Shown here: one piece after another, positions 1-9,289 of the stretch | Layout: the number at the start of each line of letters is the position of its first letter | Position numbering within the stretch: the stretch's first letter is position 1 | Assembly (NCBI GenBank): GCA_028023455.1 | Contig: JAQFVV010000185.1 | Location: forward strand, 58,001-122,000 | Reading direction: 5' to 3' | Length of the DNA: 64,000 bases | DNA from: Epiperipatus broadwayi | Lineage: Eukaryota; Onychophora; Udeonychophora; Euonychophora; Peripatidae | Program-made: the position numbers and the translations under genes | The notes under the pieces: generated by a model | Seen by the model: the letters and a program-made list of their open reading frames with translations, nothing else | What the model was told of the DNA's origin: nothing | The model's database searches: none

Positions 1-1260
1 ATTCGAAATGTTATTTTTTTGTATTTTCCACTTTATGCTTCAATGTACGTGTAAAGAAAGCATATTATAATGATATTTAGTAAGAGATAATATTTAGAAT
101 TAATGTAAAGTAATTGTATCTTTATTATAAAATTTGACAAAGATGGAAATAGAAAATTGTATTTTTTTTTTTAAGTCGGAGTGAAGACTTTAAATTTATG
201 TTTTATTTTATTAGTTTATGATGAATAATAGATTTATAATGGTGCAAGACTTATTGTACAAATTGTAAATATTGTAAATAGATCATTGTTTATTATATTT
301 TGTTATAATAAAAATTTTGTTAAACTTGTTTTCAAAATTTGTGTGTTAAGTTGATTTTCTATCCCACTGTACAATATTTTAAAACCACAGAAGATTTGAA
401 CCAAAACATAACATTTTTTTTTGCACAGAAATAAATAAAAGTATTATTTAAGAATTATAATATTTTCTTAAGATGATTTATTTAAGAAATTACATTTTAC
501 ATTATCTTTATGGTCATAAGTTAATTATTATAATATTATAAAGAATTTTAATGCTATCCATTGCCACACATATATTTTTCATATTGTAAGATACTACCAC
601 ATATTTGTTGCAAGATCATATGAAAGATAAAAGATTATATTATATTATTTCTTTATTATTATTATTATAGCAAATAAGAATTATAGTGGAGAAAAGATAT
701 GTAAGATTAAATCATACAATAAAGAATATTATTATTATTTATTATATTTGTTATTAGTTAGGTGTGGTTGAATATGATATTAAATCCCTTATCATGCTTT
801 ACTACAGTAATTTTTGATTAACTTAAAGTAGTTTTAAGAACCTGAGATTTATTTATTTTAAATTATTTTAAATAAAAGGATTAAGATTTATTTATTAGTG
901 TAATCTTAAAGATTAGTCATTACTGAAGTCATAAGAATACTATAGATTTATTATTTGAGATAGTAATTGGGGGGGGGAATAGTGTTCTTATGCCATTGAG
1001 GTAGTATCCTGTGGGATATTGGCTCAATGTTTTCTTTATTACCATTTGTATCTCGCTTCCAAGTCTCATGATTTAGTAAATATTTATTTATTTATTTTAT
1101 AAACTGAACCAATATTATTGTTTTTATTAATTTGAGCTAGTAGAATAATTAATATTAATGTAAAGTATTATTTTATTTGTCAATTATATGCATTTAGCCG
1201 AGCATAATCATTAACTGAACTAGACCCATTTTATTTGAATATTATATTTCCCGGAAGTGA
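1..1260. other. AT-rich DNA, no gene seen
   Basis: No coding signal, RNA gene or recognisable repeat was found. The stretch holds short A and T runs, ATT/TAT-rich simple sequence (around 655-745) and a G run near 969. No open frame of useful length occurs on either strand. Confidence 0.6.
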
Positions 1261-1264
1261 GGGT

Positions 1265-1267
<3 letters not shown>

Positions 1268-1336
<69 letters not shown>
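1268..1336. repeat. (TA)n microsatellite
   Basis: Almost pure TA dinucleotide repeat of about 69 bp with one G interruption near 1300. It is the first of many (TA)n tracts in the window. Confidence 0.95.
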
Positions 1337-1338
<2 letters not shown>

Positions 1339-1719
1339 ATCAATTAATTTAATTAATAATTTATCAATTATAAATGAATAGAAAGTTATTAATATATCTT
1401 TATATAGTTTATTTTTTGTAAATTTTGTATAATTGTAATATGTTGTTTAATTGATAAATTTTACTTTTGCATGTTACATTTGTAATTAATTGGATTACTT
1501 TTTTGTTTAGTTTCTTCACTATTTTTGGTTTTAGTTAATTTTATATAAAAATGATAGATGTCACTATGTTACTTGATTGTTATTTTTTTTTCAACCATTA
1601 TGTCATCTTCTTTATATACACTGCCCTACTGAATTAAATTATGTTACATAATTAACTTAATAGTCAACCATATATTATAATTATACTTTATTTTCATTGA
1701 ATCAACTTTTATTCAAGTT

Positions 1720-3725
1720 TGACCCTTGTCAAGATGGTACATTATTTCTATATATCATGTGATTTACATATCCGCATCCTATCAATCCTTCTATTGACCA
1801 ACTCCAACTCTACAATTTTTTTTGTAATGTCCAATTTTTATTCAATGACTATTTTTATTCCAATTTTATTAAGTCTTGTACTAAATTCATACATTTTCTT
1901 TATTTTCCAGTATTTATATTGTCTTGTACACTTTTCTTTCTTTATAATTTCTACAATATCTTGCCACTTCAATACTCCCTTCACATTTCATAACATGCCA
2001 TTTCTAAAAAATGCCAAAATTGTCCTGACTTAAATTATTGCTCAATCATGCTCATTTCTATTTTTATCTTACTTTTCATTGAATGATCTATATATACCAA
2101 CATACATTCCTTACATGTAATTTTACACTCTGTTTCTATCCTTCTATCTCTAACATTCCTCATTTTTGCATTATTCAATAACTTTTTTAACATTTTACTA
2201 TTTTTCCATTTAAAACCTAAGTTTTTATTCATTTTTCTTTTCCTGTCATTCAAAATTTTATATACCTCTTTTGAATAGAGAATAGAAATCCATTTCTTAT
2301 TCTTGCTTACATTTATATTACAACTGTACTATTATAGCCATATTCAATATATATCTACTGAATCTGAAATTTTTCCTCTTTTGCCACAATTTTATTCAAT
2401 GTAAGCCTATCAATTATCTCTTTTATTTCTTTCACTTCATCCATTTTTGACACCAAGATTGATAAGATCTCAGATGTATCTTACTCCTAATATTTTTATA
2501 CTTTATACAATGCTTTACCTTAATCCTTCCATTATCATTCTTTTTTATAACTAAATCTAAATATTTTACCCCTTCTTCATTATTTTCTATTGTAAATTTA
2601 ATATTAAAACTATTTTAATTTAGTTCATTAAAATACTTTCTTTATACATTTTTTATTTCCTATCACTATTATGTCATCTACACATCTATAGGATTTTATA
2701 ATTTCCATATTCTCAATGTATTTATTAACTATACTTGCTCAATCCAATCTTTCATAATTGATGCTATAATCTTATTTATTGGACAACCCATACAATGTTT
2801 CACTACTTATTTCGAATGCCTCTTCTATTATTTCTACCCTTTGAAAAATTTCCCTCATTTTTAATCTTTGTTATCATAATTTAAGTAATTTCTTTCCTAG
2901 ACATGTTTTGATAAATTTTTTTATATCAAATGATCCTATATTATCATTTTTGTTTATCCAAATTATTTTTAAATCCTCTACCCTGTCCTCAGAACTTTTT
3001 ATACAGGACTTTCCATGTCATATATTTTCTATCAGTTTTTTATATATTAAATCACATAATCCTTTTAATACATATCCAGTAAAATCCATCACTAATCTTA
3101 CAAGCATATCATTTTTATGTGTTTTTACTTTTTCAAACACCCTATAGACTCCTGAAATGCTGTTGGATATAAATCCTATATTTTTTATCATTAATTAATT
3201 TATTATTTTTTATTATTTGCGATATTTCTTTCCTATTTCATAAAGTCTTGCTTCACCATGTCTTTTTTCATTTTATCTTCATAATCTTATTTATTTATAA
3301 TTGCAAATCTGGATTCTTTATTTTCAATAATAATAATTTAATTTTCCTTCTTAACTTTTTATATGATATCCTTTATTACTTGTTTATCTTTCCACTCATT
3401 TATATTTATACATTCACCTTTTCTATTAATCATATTATTAATTTTTGACTGCATATCAGTTTTTTTTTTCTTCTATAATATTTGCTGCTTCAATACTAAC
3501 TACTAGTTTCTTATCAAAGTTCATATCCTTAAATAGTACATATCTTGGTCCTTTTTTTAACAACCTCATCTAGTTATTGAAAATTTACTAGTCAATACAT
3601 TTATCACATTGTTATTCTTACCATCATTTCAATCATATTTATATTTATCTTCTTTTTTTATAATTCCTACCTCCATACATTTCATCTTTATACTTTATCC
3701 ATTTCTACTTCTTTGATTATATATA
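1720..3725 (-). pseudogene. Decayed Penelope-like element (RT + GIY-YIG)
   Basis: Read on the minus strand, this holds scattered pieces of a Penelope-like reverse transcriptase followed by a GIY-YIG endonuclease, in the usual PLE order. Around 2797-2757 is MGCPINKIIASI, matching the RT 'MGSP...A.I' motif. At about 2690-2655 is YRCVDDIIVIG, the catalytic (R)YVDD box with Y changed to C. About 2600-2490 reads FTIENNEEGVKYLDLVIKK, the PLE 'FT.E...(I)FLD' segment. Near 2135-2070, CKITCKECMLVYIDHS resembles the start of a GIY-YIG domain (C..C...YIG). Many stops and frameshifts separate the blocks, so it is non-functional. The 5' part (3300-3725) is too decayed to assign, and the edges are approximate. 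The right edge abuts a repeat that starts near 3735. Confidence 0.7.
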
Positions 3726-3734
3726 TATTATAGC

Positions 3735-3938
3735 ATTCTCATATGAACTACATAAATAGCCACACATAAGAATAAAGAGGGTGAATAAATTCCACTAGGT
3801 ACTTTTGAAACAAGAGTTTTAGAATGAAAATAATTCAATAAATAATTATTACATTTGTTTTAAAATCAAGATACTTTTAATAAAAAAAAATAAAGTAAGT
3901 TTTATCTTATGGGAATGTCATGATTTAAAAAAATTACT
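3735..3938 (+). repeat. First part of split ~650-bp repeat
   Basis: It matches 11531-11740 (shared words include CTACATAAATAGCCA, TTTTGAAACAAGAG and GGAATGTCATGATT). The match stops exactly where the hammerhead array begins and resumes at 6284, so this is the left flank of the array insertion. The function of the ~650-bp family is unknown. Confidence 0.7.
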
Positions 3939-3942
3939 CTAA

Positions 3943-4000
3943 TGTCCCAACTCCTCACTGAAGAGACCCATAGGTCGAAACCGGTCTGGGGATGGGGACC
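3943..4000 (+). ncRNA. Hammerhead ribozyme, array unit 1
   Basis: Type I layout: stem I 5' strand ending CTCCTCA, core CTGAAGA (CUGANGA), stem II GACC-CATA-GGTC, GAAA, a two-pair stem III CCGG without a loop, then TC and stem I 3' strand TGGGGA. Predicted cleavage is after C3986. The stem III is self-complementary (ACCGGT), so a two-molecule double hammerhead is the likely active form. Confidence 0.85.
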
Positions 4001-4364
4001 ATTTAAAATAAAAATGATTTGAATGCCTTCTCTTGTAGTAGCATTTATCATAAATAAAAAAAAAGCTTGTTTAGAGCTATTAGCACACTCTTAACTTTAC
4101 ATATTTGTAAGTGCAAGCTATATATAAGTCATGTGACATCTGACTTGTTACTATTACTATTATTATTTTGCTGTTGTGGCTTTAGCTAAATTAAAGAGCT
4201 AAGCCTACTAATATATGGAGTATCTGAATTAAGTTCAGTCCCATATGATTTTTTCAGTTGGAGAGCTGACTTTAAAGACATGTAGATGTCTAAAAGTTTC
4301 AGATCTTCTTCTAACAATTATCTTTTAGATAAATGCTTTGCTTGAGTTGGTTTTTTAGATCTAA

Positions 4365-4422
4365 GGTCCCTACTCCTCACTGAAGAGACCCATAGGTCGA
4401 AACCGGTCTGGGGATGGGGACC
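4365..4422 (+). ncRNA. Hammerhead ribozyme, array unit 2
   Basis: Same motif as unit 1 but with the best outer stem I: GGTCCC at 4365-4370 pairs with GGGGACC at 4416-4422. The inner stem CTCCTCA/TGGGGA is separated from it by an internal loop (CA or TAC opposite T), as in natural type I hammerheads that use loop-loop contacts. Predicted cleavage is after C4408. Confidence 0.87.
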
Positions 4423-4790
4423 ATTTAAAATAAAAATGATTTGAATGCCTTCTCTTGTAGTAGCATTTATCATAAATAAAAAAAAAAAAAGCTTGTTTAG
4501 AGCTATTAGCACGCTCTTAACTTTACATATTTGTAAGTGCAAGCTATATATAAGTCATGTGACATCTGACTTGTTACTATTACTATTATTATTTTGCTGT
4601 TGTGGCTTTAGCTAAATTAAAGAGCTAAGCCTACTAATATATGGAATATCTGAATTAAGTTCAGTCCCATATGATTTTTTCAGTTGGAGAGCTGACTTTA
4701 AAGACATGTAGATGTCTAAAAGTTTCAGATCTTCTTCTAACAATTATCTTTTAGATAAATGCTTTGCTTGAGTTGGTTTTTTAGATCTAA

Positions 4791-4848
4791 TGTCCCAACT
4801 CCTCACTGAAGAGACCCATAGGTCGAAACTGGTCTGGGGATGGGGACC
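4791..4848 (+). ncRNA. Hammerhead ribozyme, array unit 3
   Basis: Same as unit 1 except that stem III reads CTGG instead of CCGG, changing one C-G pair to a U-G pair (ACTGGT). Core CTGAAGA, stem II and GAAA are intact. Predicted cleavage is after C4834. Confidence 0.82.
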
Positions 4849-5213
4849 ATTTAAAATAAAAATGATTTGAATGCCTTCTCTTGTAGTAGCATTTATCATA
4901 AATAAAAAAAAAAGCTTGTTTAGAGCTATTAGCACGCTCTTAACTTTACATATTTGTAAGTGCAAGCTATATATAAGTCATGTGACATCTGACTTGTTAC
5001 TATTACTATTATTATTTTGCTGTTGTGGCTTTAGCTAAATTAAAGAGCTAAGCCTACTAATATATGGAGTATCTGAATTAAGTTCAGTCCCATATGATTT
5101 TTTCAGTTGGAGAGCTGACTTTAAAGACATGTAGATGTCTAAAAGTTTCAGATCTTCTTCTAACATTTATCTTTTAGATAAATGCTTTGCTTGAGTTGGT
5201 TTTTTAGATCTAA

Positions 5214-5271
5214 TGTCCCAACTCCTCACTGAAGAGACCCATAGGTCGAAACCGGTCTGGGGATGGGGACC
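5214..5271 (+). ncRNA. Hammerhead ribozyme, array unit 4
   Basis: All core positions are intact (CTGAAGA, GAAA, TC), stem II is GACC-CATA-GGTC and stem III is CCGG. Predicted cleavage is after C5257. Confidence 0.85.
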
Positions 5272-5636
5272 ATTTAAAATAAAAATGATTTGAATGCCTT
5301 CTCTTGTAGTAGCATTTATCATAAAAAAAAAAAAAAGCTTGTTTAGAGCTATTAGCACGCTCTTAACTTTACATATTTGTAAGTGCAAGCTATATATAAG
5401 TCATGTGACATCTGACTTGTTACTATTACTATTATTATTTTGCTGTTGTGGCTTTAGCTAAATTAAAGAGCTAAGCCTACTAATATATGGAGTATCTGAA
5501 TTAAGTTCAGTCCCATATGATTTTTTCAGTTGGAGAGCTGACTTTAAAGACATGTAGATGTCTAAAAGTTTCATATCTTCTTCTAACAATTATCTTTTAG
5601 ATAAATGCTTTGCTTGAGTTGGTTTTTTAGATCTAA

Positions 5637-5694
5637 TGTCCCAACTCCTCACTGAAGAGACCCATAGGTCGAAACCGGTCTGGGGATGGGGACC
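5637..5694 (+). ncRNA. Hammerhead ribozyme, array unit 5
   Basis: The motif is identical to unit 4, with all core positions present. Predicted cleavage is after C5680; the distance to the unit 4 site is 423 nt. Confidence 0.85.
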
Positions 5695-6062
5695 ATTTAA
5701 AATAAAAATGATTTGAATGCCTTCTCTTGTAGTAGCATTTATCATAAATAAAAAAAAAAAAAGCTTGTTTAGAGCTATTAGCACACTCTTAACTTTACAT
5801 ATTTGTAAGTGCAAGCTATATATAAGTCATGTGACATCTGACTTGTTACTATTACTATTATTATTTTGCTGTTGTGGCTTTAGCTAAATTAAAGAGCTAA
5901 GCCTACTAATATATGGAGTATCTGAATTAAGTTCAGTCCCATATGATTTTTTCAGTTGGAGAGCTGACTTTAAAGACATGTAGATGTCTAAAAGTTTCAT
6001 ATCTTCTTCTAACAATTATCTTTTAGATAAATGCTTTGCTTGAGTTGGTTTTTTAGATCTAA

Positions 6063-6120
6063 TGTCCCAACTCCTCACTGAAGAGACCCATAGGTCGAAA
6101 CCGGTCTGGGGATGGGGACC
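6063..6120 (+). ncRNA. Hammerhead ribozyme, array unit 6
   Basis: Last ribozyme of the array, motif identical to unit 4. Predicted cleavage is after C6106. The unit downstream of it is cut off at about 6283, so the array ends about half-way through a monomer. Confidence 0.85.
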
Positions 6121-6283
6121 ATTTAAAATAAAAATGATTTGAATGCCTTCTCTTGTAGTAGCATTTATCATAAATAAAAAAAAAAAAAAGCTTGTTTAGA
6201 GCTATTAGCACGCTCTTAACTTTACATATTTGTAAGTGCAAGCTATATATAAGTCATGTGACATCTGACTTGTTACTATTACT

Positions 6284-6452
6284 ATAATTAATTAATTAAA
6301 ACTACATGAAAAAAAAGATGATTAAAAAGAAAAAAGCATAATAAAAGTGGGAAAATACAGCTTAGGTAATGGGAAATTCAAGTGTAAAAGAGTATTAGAA
6401 TTTTATTAAAATGAAGAAAGAAAGGAAGAAAGAGCTCATGCTCTCTCGTGCA
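6284..6452 (+). repeat. Second part of split ~650-bp repeat
   Basis: It continues the match to the 11.5-12.2 kb paralogue (11741 to about 11895). Shared words include ATAATTAATT, GCATAATAAAAG, TTAGGTAATG and CATGCTCTCTC. It is the right flank of the hammerhead array. The match ends near 6452 and appears to resume at 8035. Confidence 0.65.
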
Positions 6453-7024
6453 TCTTTCAGTTTCTTTTTGAATTTGTTGTTATCATATTGCTGTGATAAA
6501 AAAAAAAGAATAAAAATGTTATCCATACAAAGTTTGAAATGTGATTAAGCTCAAACTGCAATTTTCTAAGTTGTGTTTTCTTACACTAAATTTATGCCAA
6601 ATGGAAGCCCTCTTTAATGAAAAATGCAGGCCTGTAGGGGGTAAAGAAACATGACCTGAATATTTTTAACATAAAGTAGATAAAGAAATTGAAGCCATAA
6701 GTAATATTTTTAAATCCATTAGAATGGACTCTAGCATCCAATAGAAGATATCAAAGGAAAAAATCAAAAGCAGAAATATATCGGAATAAATTCCATAATA
6801 AAAAAAATAACAAATGAAGGAAATTGAAAATGAACTACTAAATGTTAAGCTAATAAAAAAAAAACTTATAACCAGAGATTCTTAACATTTTTTTTAATAT
6901 ATTGCAAAGGTGATCATCTAGAGGGTGGTAATATTTTAATTATATATCTGGGTATGAGTTTTATTATTTTTTATACATTATTTAATTTAAAGTTACAATA
7001 TTGTAATAATAATTTTTTGTATTA
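6453..7024. other. AT-rich DNA, left part of a probable insertion
   Basis: No gene or named repeat was recognised. The stretch lies between two pieces of the split ~650-bp repeat, so it and the hammerhead pair that follows (6453-8034) may be one or more insertions. I could not define termini. Confidence 0.4.
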
Positions 7025-7126
7025 AACAGAGCAAAACTCTCCATACAGTATTGCCACCTGTGCTAAACAGAGTAATCAATGGATGCCAGAAGGCTTGTGC
7101 ATAAAATCCCTATCTAATGCGTACTC

Positions 7127-7185
7127 ATCCAATATCCCCAGACTAGTTTCTGGCTTGTGGCCTTCATCAGTGAGGAGCTTTGGAT
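7127..7185 (-). ncRNA. Hammerhead ribozyme, family 2, core intact
   Basis: On the minus strand: stem I ATCCAA...CTCCTCA, core CTGATGA, stem II around GGC-CACAA-GCC, GAAA, palindromic stem III CTAG, TC, then TGGGGA...TTGGAT. The outer stem I pairs ATCCAA with TTGGAT, a different sequence from the array's GGTCCC/GGGGACC but in the same place, so the helix is kept by compensating change. One weakness is an A-A opposition at the base of stem II. Predicted cleavage lies between plus-strand positions 7141 and 7140. Confidence 0.75.
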
Positions 7186-7557
7186 CTGAGAGCACTGCAT
7201 CTAGATCTTAGGATCTAATGCAACCCTCTAGCAACCACCTTTTATCTCTACTTAACTACAAAACTATGAGAATGAAATTGAAAACACAAAAATATTTTCA
7301 ATCTAAGCTCAATAGCTTATATAGTCATATAAATCTGAACTCAGTTCAGCACCCATACATTTTGGTGTCTTTAGCTCTTTTACAACCATAGCCACCACTA
7401 TCCTATTAGGCAGGATTGGTGTTAAACCATTAAGCATCACATGAAAATATTTTTTGTGTTTTCAGTTTCATTCTCATAGTTTTGTAGTTAAGTAGAGATA
7501 AAAGGTGGTTGCTAGAGGGTTGCATTAGATCCTAAGATCTAGATGCAGTGCTCTCAG

Positions 7558-7616
7558 ATCCAAAGCTCCTCACTGACAAAGGCCACAAGCCAGAAACTAG
7601 TCTGGGGATATTGGAT
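7558..7616 (+). ncRNA. Hammerhead relic, family 2, core mutated
   Basis: Inverted copy of the motif at 7127-7185. The core reads CTGACAA instead of CTGANGA, so the required G8 is lost and self-cleavage is unlikely. Stem I, GAAAC and stem III CTAG are otherwise kept. Confidence 0.7.
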
Positions 7617-7720
7617 GAGTAGGCATTAGATAGGGATTTTATGCACAAGCCTTCTGGTATCCATTGATTACTCTGTTTAGCACAGATGGCAATACTGTAT
7701 GAAGAGTTTTGCTCTGTTTA

Positions 7721-8034
7721 TCAACAATTAATGTGCTAGTATAGGAAATGTGATCATGTGATGCTTAATGATTTAATTTTTTGTATTATTGTATAGTACT
7801 AGGTTAATTAGAAGTAATATATGTTAGAATAAGTTTAATCAGTTTTTGAATAGTATTGTATAATAATTTTTTATTTGTTAATCTGGCTCTATTCTCTTTC
7901 TCATAATTTCTTACTATTTTAAAGTTAGCGAACTATTTTACCTGTTTGTGTAAAATACTGTTTGTTTAAACATAGATTAAATTATGTCAGCTAGTAGGAT
8001 AAGATCCCATTCTCAATCTTGTAATTTAATAATT
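7721..8034. other. Downstream part of family 2 element, then AT-rich DNA
   Basis: Positions about 7721-7790 include GTGATCATGTGATG, which also follows the related hairpin at 13840-14010, so they belong to the hammerhead family. Nothing was recognised from 7790 to 8034. Confidence 0.45.
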
Positions 8035-8221
8035 TTGAAGGATGAATAAACTCCCTCTTAAGGATTTCCTGATATCTGAATGGTACATTAGTTTAAACCT
8101 AGCATGAATTCTGGATCCCTGGAGGAATTAATTTACTTTTAGTTAATTGAAAGGGATTTAGTGGTTTGAAAGGTGGCCATGGATTATAATATTTATTAAT
8201 TTAGTGCCCAGTCTGACCATT
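8035..8221 (+). repeat. Third part of split ~650-bp repeat
   Basis: It matches 11893-12070 (shared words: AATAAACTCCC/GATAAACTCCC, AGTTTAAACCTAGCAT, GTGCCCAGTCTG). It ends in TGACCATT (8214-8221), the left copy of the duplication made by the RTE fragment that follows. Confidence 0.7.
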
Positions 8222-8793
8222 TATCATCATCATCATCAACAACCATTATCAATACACTGCAGGATGAAGGTCTCTCCAAGTTCAATCCATCTTCTCTGAT
8301 CTTTAGCTTCTCTTCTCCGCATCACCCCTGCACACTTTCTTATTTCATCCATCTATCTCACATGCAGTCTCTTTCTGGGTCTTTTACAATCTCTTCAAAT
8401 CCAGTTAAAGATTTTAATTGTCCATCTATTATCATCTTTTCTAGAAATATGTCAGGCCCAACTCCACTTCAATCTTTTAATTTTTTCAATGAGGTCAATA
8501 ACACCTGTTTATTCTCTGACCCATACATTGTGTTTTCAATCTCTTCTTATTACTTCCAACATGTATCTCTCCATACTTCTTTAAGTGGTCTGAAGTCTCT
8601 GTATTGCTCTTCTATTAAGTGTCCAAGTCTCAGATCAATAAGTAAGAACTGGTAAAACACATTTGTTAAAAACCTTCCTTTTCAAACAGGCATATTTCCT
8701 TTTAGTATCCATTTATTTCTACCAAAAGCACTCCAACCAAGGTTAATTCTAAGATTAATTTCATCCATTATGTTTCCATCTGTATTAATAGTT
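8222..8793 (-). mobile_element. 5'-truncated RTE-clade LINE fragment
   Basis: The minus strand matches the 3' end of the RTE copy at 53129-53695 in this window (C-terminal 'GHISRR', 'RW..D(E)IR' and 'W..LGE.F' region). It ends in a (CAT)n run at 8222-8237, the TGA/GAT-type tail of RTE elements. It is 5'-truncated and bracketed by TGACCATT at 8214-8221 and 8794-8801. The paralogue near 12065-12085 is uninterrupted at the matching place, which confirms a real insertion. It encodes only a broken C-terminal tail. Confidence 0.85.
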
Positions 8794-8905
8794 TGACCAT
8801 TAGTATAACTTATATACACTTTATAAATTAAATAAAATTTATAGACAAATAAATCATACTTTTTCTCTCTTTATATCTTAAAGATATTTTGAGATCATTA
8901 CAAAT
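8794..8905 (+). repeat. Last part of split ~650-bp repeat
   Basis: It starts with the right copy of the TGACCATT duplication and continues the match to 12075-12175 (TTAGTATAACTTATAT, AAATAAAATTTATAGA, ATATTTTGAG). Confidence 0.7.
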
Positions 8906-9289
8906 AGTGTCCAATGTGTGACTTGAGAATGACTGTGGTCATATAATTTAAAAAAAAATTAATTAAAGAATTATAATTCACTGAGAAATGTGAAAACAGA
9001 TAAGAGGCTAAAAATTTAAAATAATAACTGAATTGAATTTTGTAATAGTAGTTTATTTTTAACTTAAAGAAAAAATATATGGATAAATAGTTAAAAATTT
9101 AAATGTGTGTATAAGAGCAAACTAGTGAAGTGATAGGCATTAAAATAATCAGACTGATAATAACAGATAGGGCTATGCAGTAAAAAGATGGATGGGCACA
9201 TCAGTCAATTGAATAAGAAAATTAAAAATAATTTTAAAAGAAATAGTAATTAAATAATATTAAATAGCATAATTGTATATTTATAATTA
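8906..9289. other. AT-rich DNA, no gene seen
   Basis: No motif, repeat match or open frame of note. Confidence 0.55.

Larger units (their letters stand above)
3939..6283 (+). mobile_element. Retrozyme-like tandem array with hammerhead ribozymes
   Basis: About 5.5 head-to-tail units; successive starts of the CTCCTCACTGAAGAG motif are at 3951, 4373, 4799, 5222, 5645 and 6071 (periods 422, 426, 423, 423, 426). Units are nearly identical and differ mainly in an A-run of 8-15 before AAGCTTG. Every unit has one type I hammerhead ribozyme. Arrays of a few hundred-bp units, each with one small type I hammerhead, are the known layout of animal retrozymes, non-autonomous retroelements that yield monomeric circular RNA after self-cleavage. 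Both flanks (3735-3938 and 6284-6452) are contiguous in a paralogue near 11740, so the array looks inserted as a block. ATTACT at 3933-3938 and 6278-6283 is a candidate target duplication, but the right copy is also internal to the unit. Minus-strand reading frames of ~73 codons in each unit are by-products of the repeat. Confidence 0.88.
7025..7720. mobile_element. Inverted pair of hammerhead-bearing elements
   Basis: Two arms of about 278 bp (7025-7301 and 7441-7720) are inverted copies with a 139-bp spacer. Each arm carries a hammerhead motif, the left on the minus strand and the right on the plus strand. Read on the minus strand, the spacer shares a module with the tandem array units (GTGGCT, then AAAGAGCTAA, then CTGAANTNAGTTCAG). 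The spacer edge ATGTGATGCTTAATG also recurs just downstream of the right arm at about 7757. The simplest reading is two retrozyme-like copies of one family, related to the 424-bp array family, lying head to head. Fragments of the same family occur at 13840-14010 and 63508-63565. Confidence 0.7.

Noticed and set aside
4318-6241. Five to six nearly identical minus-strand open frames of about 73 codons
   Set aside because: They arise because one open stretch repeats with each array unit; length varies with the A-run, they run antisense to the ribozyme and the product has no motif.
8362-8655. 97-codon plus-strand open frame
   Set aside because: Antisense shadow of the RTE C-terminal region.
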